Positions 57,687 to 64,000 of a stretch of DNA of 64,000 nucleotides are shown here, piece by piece; position 1 is the first letter of the stretch; each line of letters starts with the position of its first letter. The notes below the pieces were generated by a model that worked only from the letters and a program-made list of their open reading frames with translations, made no database searches and was not told the DNA's origin. This stretch comes from Mycobacterium sp. AZCC_0083 (GTDB taxonomy: Bacteria > Actinomycetota > Actinomycetes > Mycobacteriales > Mycobacteriaceae), in the NCBI RefSeq assembly GCF_014202335.1, contig NZ_JACHGP010000005.1, forward strand, positions 248,001 to 312,000, read 5' to 3'. Made by a program: the position numbers and the translations under genes.

Positions 57687-58453
57687 TGACCCAGGACCGT
57701 GACGTCTTCCGGCTCGACGGGCGCTCGGCGCTGGTGACCGGTGCGGGCGGCGGCGTCGGTGAGGCGATCGCCCGCGCCTTCTCCGCGGCGGGGGCAGCTG
57801 TGCTGGTGACCGACGTCGACAAGGACGCCGCGGTGGCCGTCGCGGAATCCATCACCGCCGCCGGCGGCACCGCGCAGCCATTCGTCCTCGACGTGCGCGA
57901 CTCGGCGGCGGCGACCGAAGCCACCGCAGCGGCGGCCGACCTGGGCGGCGGCGCATTGCACATCCTGGTCAACAATGCCGGCGCCATCGCGCCGGCCATG
58001 TTCGAGGACATGTCGGAGGAGAACTTTCGCCGCGTCGTCGACATCCACCTCGTGGGCAGCTTCGTGTGCAGCCAGGCGGCGCTGGCACACCTGCCGACCG
58101 ACGGCACCGGGCGCATCATCAACGTCACGTCCGCGGCAGGGCTCACCGGGACCATCGGCCAGGCCAACTACGGGGCCGCCAAGGCCGGCATCGTCGGCCT
58201 GACGAAATCGCTGGCGCGCGAGCTGGCGCGCAAATCCATCACCGTCAACGCCGTGGCGCCGCTGGCGGCCACGGCGATGACCGAGAACATCCGCAACAAC
58301 GAGAAGTTGGCCGCCAAGACCCTGGCCCGGATCCCGTTGGGACGCTGGGCCTTCCCGGACGAGGTCGCACCGACGTTTGTCTTCTTGGCCTCGGACGCCG
58401 CGTCCTACATCACCGGACAGGTGCTGCCGGTCGACGGCGGGACGGTAATCTGA
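57686..58453 (+). CDS. SDR-family dehydrogenase (3-hydroxyacyl-CoA type)
   Basis: The 255-residue SDR has TGAGGGVGEAIA, NNAGAIAP, catalytic serine in NVTSAAG and YGAAK, and ends ITGQVLPVDGGTVI. In this setting it probably oxidises a 3-hydroxyacyl-CoA to the 3-ketoacyl-CoA. It overlaps both neighbours (TGATG at each junction). Confidence 0.9.
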   Translation: MTQDRDVFRLDGRSALVTGAGGGVGEAIARAFSAAGAAVLVTDVDKDAAVAVAESITAAGGTAQPFVLDVRDSAAATEATAAAADLGGGALHILVNNAGAIAPAMFEDMSEENFRRVVDIHLVGSFVCSQAALAHLPTDGTGRIINVTSAAGLTGTIGQANYGAAKAGIVGLTKSLARELARKSITVNAVAPLAATAMTENIRNNEKLAAKTLARIPLGRWAFPDEVAPTFVFLASDAASYITGQVLPVDGGTVI

Positions 58454-59658
58454 TGAGCCACAACGTGACCGGACCATTCGCCTCGACAGGCCGCGATGTC
58501 TACATCGCCGAAGCCGTTCGCACCCCGACCGGCAAATCACATCCCGAGCGGGGGTGGTACCGCGACATCCATCCCAACGCGATGCTGGCCGCCTGTTACA
58601 GCGAGCTGATCGCGCGCAGCGGGGTCGAGCCCGCAGCGGTCGAAGATCTGGTGATCGGCTGCACGGCCCCGTTCGGTGAACAGTCCCGCAACATCGCCCG
58701 CAATGCCTGGCTGCAGGCAGGGTATCCGCCCGAGGTACCGGCCACCACGCTGGACCGGCGCTGTGGCTCGGCACAGACCGCGGTGGAAATGGCTGCGGCA
58801 CTGGTGGCCTCGGGCACTCACGACGTCGTGATCGCCGGCGGCGTGGAGCACATGGGCCACATCCCCATTGACTCGCCCGGCAAGATCGCCGAACTGTACG
58901 GCGATCCCTGGCCCGCCGAGCTGCGCGACCAGTACGGCTTCGTGCACCAGGGCGAAAGCGCCGAGCTGATCGCCGACCGCTGGCAGCTGGGCCGCGAGGA
59001 GATTGATGCCTTCGCCGCGCGGTCGCACCACAACGCCGCCAAGGCCATCGCCGACGGCCGGTTCGACGCCGAGATGGTGCCATTGGCTCTCGACGGCCAG
59101 CTCCGCCACGCCGATCAATGCGTGCGCCCGGAGACCACCGTGGAAACATTGGCCAACCTGAAGCCGGCGTTCCGCAAGGAGGGCGGGCGAATCACCGCCG
59201 GGTCGTCCTCGCCCATCAGCGATGGAGCCGCCGCGGTGCTGCTGTGCTCCGGGAGCGCCGCCCGCCGGTTCGGATTGCGAGTCCGCGCCCGCGTCGTCGA
59301 CCAGACCACCGTTGGTGTCGACCCGGTCATCATGCTGACCGGGCCGATCCCTGCGACCCAGAAGTTGTTGCAGCGCAACAACCTGACCATCGACGACATC
59401 GACCTCTTCGAGGTCAATGAGGCGTTCTCCTCGGTGGTGCTGGCCTGGCAGCGTGAGCTGAATCCCGACGTCGACCGCGTGAACGTCAATGGCGGAGCCA
59501 TCGCGCTGGGCCACGCAGTCGGCGCCACCGGCGCCAGGCTGATCGCCACCCTGGTCGCCGAGCTCGAACGTCGCGAAGCCGACCTCGGCCTGGTAACCAT
59601 GTGCTGCGGGGGCGGATTGGGCACCGGCACACTCATCCAGCGGGTGCCGACGACGTGA
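58453..59658 (+). CDS. acetyl-CoA acetyltransferase/thiolase
   Basis: The 401-residue thiolase has the active cysteine in LDRRCGSAQTAVEMAA, NEAFSSVVLAW, the histidine in NVNGGAIALGHAVGATGAR and the second cysteine in CCGGGLGTG. It cleaves a 3-ketoacyl-CoA. ATG 58453 overlaps the SDR stop, and its own stop overlaps the CoA-transferase start as GTGA. Confidence 0.93.
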   Translation: MSHNVTGPFASTGRDVYIAEAVRTPTGKSHPERGWYRDIHPNAMLAACYSELIARSGVEPAAVEDLVIGCTAPFGEQSRNIARNAWLQAGYPPEVPATTLDRRCGSAQTAVEMAAALVASGTHDVVIAGGVEHMGHIPIDSPGKIAELYGDPWPAELRDQYGFVHQGESAELIADRWQLGREEIDAFAARSHHNAAKAIADGRFDAEMVPLALDGQLRHADQCVRPETTVETLANLKPAFRKEGGRITAGSSSPISDGAAAVLLCSGSAARRFGLRVRARVVDQTTVGVDPVIMLTGPIPATQKLLQRNNLTIDDIDLFEVNEAFSSVVLAWQRELNPDVDRVNVNGGAIALGHAVGATGARLIATLVAELERREADLGLVTMCCGGGLGTGTLIQRVPTT

Positions 59659-60881
59659 TCGACTTCGGCACGTTCTTGGCGCGTGGCGACGGCGTCTGGT
59701 GGGGCCAGGCGGCCGCCGAACCACGTCCACTGGTCGACGCACTGATCGCGCAGAGCGCCAAGATCGGCCCCATCCGGACGTTCACCGGGCTCAGCTGGAA
59801 CGACCAGCTCGCCGTCACCATGCCCGCTCGAATGTCGATGGTGTCCTACGGCGGGCTCGGCGAGCTGCGTGAGCTGAGCCGGTTGCGCCGCCTCGAAGTC
59901 ATTCCGTGCCATTACTCGGCACTGCCCCGGATGTTCGCCGAGCACCGGCTGCCCTGCGACGTCGGCCTGGTGCAGGTATCGCCGCCCGACGCCGAGGGGA
60001 TGTGCTCGCTGGGCGTCGGCGTCGACTACGTGGCCGACGCGATTCCGCACACTCCGGTGCTGATCGCCGAGATGAACGCCCAGATGCCGGCTACCAGGGG
60101 AACCCCGCGGATACCCGTCGATCGGTTTGCCGCCACCATCGCCACCGACCGCGCGCTTCCAGAGGATGCGCTGCGGGCGCCCGGCGCGGCCGAGCGCGTC
60201 ATCGCCACCCAGATCGCCGAACTCGTCGACGATGGCGACACCCTGCAACTCGGCGTCGGGTCGATGGGCACGGCGGTGATCGACGCCCTGACCCGGCACG
60301 AGGATCTGGGCTTCCACACCGGAATGATCACCGATGGCCTGCTCCGCCTGATCGACAAGGGCGTGGTCACCGGCAGGCGCAAGGAGATCGACACCGGCCA
60401 GGTCGTCGTGGGCACCGCGCTGGGATCGGCCGATCTATACAGACGCGCCGGCGATCTGCCGGTGCTGTTCCTGCCGACCAGCTATACCCATGCGCCGCAG
60501 GTGCTTTCGCGTCTGCGCTCACTCATTTCGATCAACTTCGCCGTCGAGGTCGATGTCAGCGGCCAAGTGGGCGCCGAGGTCAGCCGCGGCGTGTATGTCG
60601 GTGCCGTCGGCGGCCAGGTCGACTTCGCCAGGGCCGCAGCGCTGACCGGCAAACGATCGATCTTCGCGCTGCGGGCGACCTCGCGGGGCGCCTCGACGAT
60701 CAAGACCACGCTCGAGGGTGGGGTGGTCACCACCACGCGTTCCGACGTCGACGCCGTCGTCACCGAGTACGGCGTCGCGCACCTGCGCGGCTGCAGCATC
60801 GATGAGCGAGCACGCAGGCTGACCGCGATCGCAGCCCCCGAGTTCCGCGAACAGCTCGATCGCGAAAGGAGCACATTGTGA
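59655..60881 (+). CDS. acetyl-CoA hydrolase/CoA-transferase family protein
   Basis: The 408-residue protein resembles 4-hydroxybutyrate/acetyl-CoA:CoA transferases: LQLGVGSMGTAVIDALTRHEDLGFHTGMITDGLLRLIDKGVV, and VEVDVSGQVGAEV ... GAVGGQVDFARAAALTGKRSIFALRATS. It likely activates the pathway acid or recycles CoA. The catalytic glutamate is probably in VEVDVSGQVGAE. GTG 59655 is the start. Confidence 0.87.
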   Translation: MIDFGTFLARGDGVWWGQAAAEPRPLVDALIAQSAKIGPIRTFTGLSWNDQLAVTMPARMSMVSYGGLGELRELSRLRRLEVIPCHYSALPRMFAEHRLPCDVGLVQVSPPDAEGMCSLGVGVDYVADAIPHTPVLIAEMNAQMPATRGTPRIPVDRFAATIATDRALPEDALRAPGAAERVIATQIAELVDDGDTLQLGVGSMGTAVIDALTRHEDLGFHTGMITDGLLRLIDKGVVTGRRKEIDTGQVVVGTALGSADLYRRAGDLPVLFLPTSYTHAPQVLSRLRSLISINFAVEVDVSGQVGAEVSRGVYVGAVGGQVDFARAAALTGKRSIFALRATSRGASTIKTTLEGGVVTTTRSDVDAVVTEYGVAHLRGCSIDERARRLTAIAAPEFREQLDRERSTL

Positions 60882-61819
60882 ACGGATTGCCCGCACACGT
60901 CGACATCCGCGAGGTGGGGCCGCGCGACGGCTTCCAGAACGAACCCGAAACCATCGCCACCGCCGACAAGATCGATCTGATCAACCGGTTGGCCCGCACC
61001 GGCCTGCGACGAATCGAGGTGGCCAGTTTCGTGCGCCCCGACGTCATCCCGCAGCTTTCCGACGGCATCGAGGTGCTTCGCGGCATCGATGTGCCCGACG
61101 ACGTCTCGCTGATGGTGCTGGTGCCAAACAGCAAGGGCCTCGACAACGCACTCAAGGTGCGCGAAACCTTCTCCGAGGTAGCGATCTTCGTCAGTGCGTC
61201 GGAGACACACAACACGAAGAACGTGAATCGGACCATCGCCGAGTCCATGGCCGACAACGAGATCATCGCGAAACGCATCGTCGCGGAAGACCTGCGCTGC
61301 GCCGCCGTCATCGCCACCTCGTACGGATGCCCCTTCGAGGGCAGAGTGTCGATGAACCGGGTGCTCGACATCGCCGAGCAGTTCGCCGCGGCGGGCGCCA
61401 CCGAAGTCGGGTTCGGTGACACCACCGGCATGGCCAACCCCGCCTATGTCGGTGAGTTCTTCGCCGCCGCCATCGAACGGCTGCCCGGGGTCGAGGTCAC
61501 CGCCCACTTCCACAACACCCGCGGCCAGGGACTGACCAACGCATACGCGGCACTGCAGGTCGGCTGCACCAGCTTCGAGTCCAGCTTCGGCGAACTCGGC
61601 GGCTGCCCGGTACCAGCCGGATCCACCGGAAACATCGCCTCGGAGGATCTGATCAGCATGTTCGAGGAGATGGGCGTTTCCACCGGGGTGTCGCTCCCGG
61701 CGATGATCGACGCCGCCCGCGCCGCTCAGCAAGTACTCGGACGCAAACTGACGAGTCACTCCATCGTCGCAGGTCCGATCGACTGGGAACCGACGACAGA
61801 CGCTCCGTCCTGCCGGTAG
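60878..61819 (+). CDS. hydroxymethylglutaryl-CoA lyase-like enzyme
   Basis: The 313-residue TIM-barrel protein of the DRE-metallolyase family has VDIREVGPRDGFQNEPETI, FVRPDVIPQLSDGIEVL, SASETHNTKNVNRT, VEVTAHFHNTRGQGLTNAYAAL and the GGCPVPAGSTGN cysteine loop. HMG-CoA lyases cleave 3-hydroxy-3-methylacyl-CoAs to a ketoacid and acetyl-CoA. Its presence points to a branched or tertiary-alcohol intermediate. GTG 60878 follows AGGAG. Confidence 0.9.
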   Translation: MNGLPAHVDIREVGPRDGFQNEPETIATADKIDLINRLARTGLRRIEVASFVRPDVIPQLSDGIEVLRGIDVPDDVSLMVLVPNSKGLDNALKVRETFSEVAIFVSASETHNTKNVNRTIAESMADNEIIAKRIVAEDLRCAAVIATSYGCPFEGRVSMNRVLDIAEQFAAAGATEVGFGDTTGMANPAYVGEFFAAAIERLPGVEVTAHFHNTRGQGLTNAYAALQVGCTSFESSFGELGGCPVPAGSTGNIASEDLISMFEEMGVSTGVSLPAMIDAARAAQQVLGRKLTSHSIVAGPIDWEPTTDAPSCR

Positions 61820-61852
61820 ACATACAACCAACACATCGCGAGGAGATACAAC

Positions 61853-62611
61853 ATGAGCAACCGCGTCGCATTCGTCACCGGCGGAGCCCAAGGCATCGGC
61901 CAGGGCATCTCGGAAACCCTGGGCGCCAGCGGGTTTCGCGTCGCTGTAGCCGACCTCAACCTGGAGGCGGCAGAAGCCACCGCCAAGCGCATCGCCGCCG
62001 CCGGTGGCGAGGCCATCGCGGTCCACGTCGATGTAACGGACACCGAATCGGTGCGCAGCGCGGTCACGACCGTCGTCGCCGAACTGGGGGACATCGAGAT
62101 CGTCGTGAACAATGCCGGCTGGGACGACTTCATGCCATTCCTGAAGACCTCAGAGGACTTCTGGGACAAGATCCTTGACATCAACTTCAAGGGCGCGCTA
62201 CGCGTCATCCACGCGGTCGTGCCCGGCATGGTGGAGCGCGGATTCGGACGGGTGATCAACATCGGTTCGGACGCCGGCCGCGTCGGCTCGTCCCTGGAAG
62301 CGGTCTACTCCGGCGCCAAGGGCGGCATCATCGCGTTCACGAAGACCCTCGCCCGTGAGGTGGCGACCAAGGGAGTCACCGCAAACACGGTCTGCCCCGG
62401 CCCCACCGATACCCCTGCGCTGCGCAAGTTCGCCGATCGCTCGGGCGAAGACGCCGACAAGGTGATCGGCGGAATGACCCGCTCGGTGCCGATGAAGCGC
62501 TTGGCCGAGCCGGCGGACATCGCCGCCGCGGTCGCCTTCTTCGCGTCCGACGCTGCGGGGTACATCACCGGTCAGACGCTGTCCGTCAGCGGTGGCCTCA
62601 CCATGGCGTGA
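61853..62611 (+). CDS. SDR similar to 2-hydroxycyclohexanecarboxyl-CoA dehydrogenase (BadH)
   Basis: The 252-residue SDR aligns well, from memory, with BadH of Rhodopseudomonas: TGGAQGIGQGI, NNAGWDDFMPFLKT, HAVVPGMVERGFGRVINIGSDAGRVGSSLEAVYSGAKGGIIAFTKTLARE, VCPGPTDTPAL and ITGQTLSVSGGLTMA. BadH oxidises the ring hydroxyl of an alicyclic CoA thioester. This suggests that the operon handles a ring or branched acyl-CoA. ATG 61853 has AGGAG upstream; 33 bases follow the lyase gene. Confidence 0.88.
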   Translation: MSNRVAFVTGGAQGIGQGISETLGASGFRVAVADLNLEAAEATAKRIAAAGGEAIAVHVDVTDTESVRSAVTTVVAELGDIEIVVNNAGWDDFMPFLKTSEDFWDKILDINFKGALRVIHAVVPGMVERGFGRVINIGSDAGRVGSSLEAVYSGAKGGIIAFTKTLAREVATKGVTANTVCPGPTDTPALRKFADRSGEDADKVIGGMTRSVPMKRLAEPADIAAAVAFFASDAAGYITGQTLSVSGGLTMA

Positions 62612-62650
62612 CCGTCACCGTCGCACACTAAACTAGGAGGTACATCAACG

Positions 62651-63430
62651 ATGTTGTCCCACAACGGTTCACCGGTAACCTGGCACGCCGAGGAATCAAT
62701 TGTCGAGATCACGCTCGACCGCCCGCCGGCCAACGCGTTGGGGCTGCCGATCATCGAGGGCCTGCACGCGGGACTCGATGCCGCCGACTCACTGCCCGCT
62801 AAGGCGATTGTGGTGTCCTCCGCGCTTGACAGCTTTTTCGCTGCCGGTGCCGACATCAAGCACATGTCCTCGGTCGACGCCGCATCGTTCGCCGAATACG
62901 GGGACAAACTGCGTGCGGCGGTGGAACGCCTCGCCGCCCACCCCGCGATGTCGGTAGCCGCCATCGACGGGCTGGCACTGGGAGGCGGACTGGAACTGGC
63001 GATGGCGTGCACACTGCGCGTCGCCGGCGCGGGCTCACGAATGGGCCTGCCCGAGGTCAACCTCGGCCTGATTCCCGGTGCGGGTGGCACGCAGCGACTG
63101 CCCCGCTTGGTCGGTCGCGGACGGGCGCTGGACATCATGCTCACCGGGAGACACGTCGACGCGGAGGAAGCGCTGCGCATCGGGCTCGTCGACCGACTCG
63201 TGCCTGCGGGTACGGCCACCACCGCGGCGCGTGAACTTGCCCACGAACTCTGCCGACCCTCGTCGCCCGCGCAGCGCGCGGTCGTACGGACGGTGGACGC
63301 GGCGTTCGACCGACCGCTGGCGGACGGCCTGCGGTATGAGGTCGACCAGATCCAAGAGCTGTTCGAGCGGGGCGAGGCGGTCGAGGGCATCCGCGCCTTC
63401 ATCGACAAGCGCGCTCCCGAATTCGTCTGA
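62651..63430 (+). CDS. enoyl-CoA hydratase/isomerase
   Basis: The 259-residue crotonase has ITLDRPPANALGLP, FFAAGADIKHM, AIDGLALGGGLELAMACTLRVA and GLPEVNLGLIPGAGGTQRLPRLVG, with glutamates at both catalytic positions, so it is a true hydratase. It hydrates the enoyl-CoA made by the dehydrogenases. An AGGAGG ribosome site lies ten bases before ATG 62651. Confidence 0.93.
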   Translation: MLSHNGSPVTWHAEESIVEITLDRPPANALGLPIIEGLHAGLDAADSLPAKAIVVSSALDSFFAAGADIKHMSSVDAASFAEYGDKLRAAVERLAAHPAMSVAAIDGLALGGGLELAMACTLRVAGAGSRMGLPEVNLGLIPGAGGTQRLPRLVGRGRALDIMLTGRHVDAEEALRIGLVDRLVPAGTATTAARELAHELCRPSSPAQRAVVRTVDAAFDRPLADGLRYEVDQIQELFERGEAVEGIRAFIDKRAPEFV

Positions 63431-63446
63431 TCAGAAAGACCTTTCG

Positions 63447-64000
63447 ATGAACTTCACACCACGCGTTGGCGGCCCGGTGCCGACGTCTTACGGTATCAAC
63501 GCATTCGGCTGCGGCAGCGGGCGGAAGCGGTTCGACACCATGACGGAACTGGCCCGCGAGGCCGAGGCGGCTGGCTGCGCTGCGGTGTGGACGAGCGAGC
63601 TCTACAGCCGCTCGGCGACGATACCGATGGCGGTGCTGGCCGCGACGACGAGTCGGGTGCTGATCGGGTCGAACATCGCCTACGGCGTGGGGCGATCGCC
63701 GTTGATCTGGGCGGCCGAGGCAAGGGATCTCGACGAACTGTCGGGCGGACGGCTGATCCTCGGCCTCGGCAACGGCACGCCGAAGATGATGGAGAGCTGG
63801 CACGGCGTCAGCGGGGAGGCCCCCGCGGCCCGGATGGCCGAGCTGGTCACCGTGCTGCGCAAGCTATGGCGGCTGCACGAGGGGCCAGTGCACCACGACG
63901 GCCGGTTCTACACCATGCACGTCGCACCCGGCGGCGAAGTGTCCCCACCGCTGCGCGCCCACCTGCCGATCTGGATCGCCGGGGTCAACCCGGTGATGAT
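63447..64000 (+). CDS. LLM-class F420-dependent oxidoreductase, truncated by window end
   Basis: The frame is open from ATG 63447 to the end of the window, about 184 codons. It shows RFDTMTELAREAEAAGCAAVWTSELYSRSATIPMAVLAATTSRVLIG, GRSPLIWAAEARDLDELSGGRLILGLGNGTPKMMESWHG and PIWIAGVNP, a luciferase-like TIM barrel of the F420 group. It is the last visible gene of the acyl-CoA operon and may reduce or oxidise an intermediate with F420. Confidence 0.88.
   Translation, partial: MNFTPRVGGPVPTSYGINAFGCGSGRKRFDTMTELAREAEAAGCAAVWTSELYSRSATIPMAVLAATTSRVLIGSNIAYGVGRSPLIWAAEARDLDELSGGRLILGLGNGTPKMMESWHGVSGEAPAARMAELVTVLRKLWRLHEGPVHHDGRFYTMHVAPGGEVSPPLRAHLPIWIAGVNPVM

Overview
The window is high-GC actinobacterial DNA and almost certainly from a mycobacterium, probably an environmental Mycolicibacterium-type species. 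The markers are an MmpS/MmpL pair, an antigen 85-family FbpD/MPT51 protein, the Mce ATPase MceG, Mce-associated membrane proteins, a DUF732 secreted protein, F420-type LLM oxidoreductases, a TIGR00027-type methyltransferase and two copies of what looks like the actinobacterial 6C small RNA. Many genes overlap as ATGA, GTGA or TGATG, and GTG starts are common. No tRNA, rRNA, CRISPR or phage genes were seen.

Layout. 0.3-5.1 kb: a MarR-MmpS-MmpL operon, then a DUF1772 protein and a small membrane protein. 5.0-10.7 kb: cutinase and NUDIX genes, then a 2,2-dialkylglycine decarboxylase divergent from a TetR-S9 peptidase pair, with two identical palindromes in the shared control region. 10.7-24.5 kb: housekeeping and accessory genes (DUF3516 helicase, release factor 3, DUF899, SDR, LLM, MHS-type transporter, two aldo/keto reductases, GH16 hydrolase, AhpD-like protein, MarR regulator, methyltransferase).

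25.0-39.7 kb: a catabolic island in two parts around a LysR gene. The left part is FMO, RidA, DUF1028, M20 hydrolase and aspartate ammonia-lyase. The right part is an amino-acid permease facing away from a trimethylamine-dehydrogenase-like flavoprotein, cupin, aldehyde dehydrogenase, NCS1 permease and choline-oxidase-like GMC enzyme. The right promoter carries a perfect long palindrome, a perfect CRP-type site and a tandem repeat. The set suggests use of a nitrogen-containing, probably N-methylated or amide-linked, carbon source; the substrate cannot be read from the sequence.

39.7-51.7 kb: a decayed region. It holds a frameshifted mceA copy that has lost its MCE domain, a cytochrome oxidase subunit IV fragment, an MceF-like C-terminal tail, a small second mceA fragment and a truncated IS630-type transposase. 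Intact genes among the debris are MceG, a TetR regulator, 3-hydroxyisobutyryl-CoA hydrolase, FbpD, a CAP protein, two Mce-associated proteins and an oxidase subunit III/IV operon without subunit I. The order subunit IV then mceA occurs twice on the same strand, pointing to a segmental duplication.

51.7-64.0 kb: gpsA and a phosphofructokinase with a 6C-like RNA on each side, then a GntR/FadR regulator divergent from a long acyl-CoA degradation operon (two acyl-CoA dehydrogenases, two SDRs, thiolase, CoA-transferase, HMG-CoA-lyase-like enzyme, enoyl-CoA hydratase, LLM enzyme cut by the window end). FadR-type TGGT-N3-ACCA sites lie in the operon control regions, and one perfect copy sits next to the dead mce locus.
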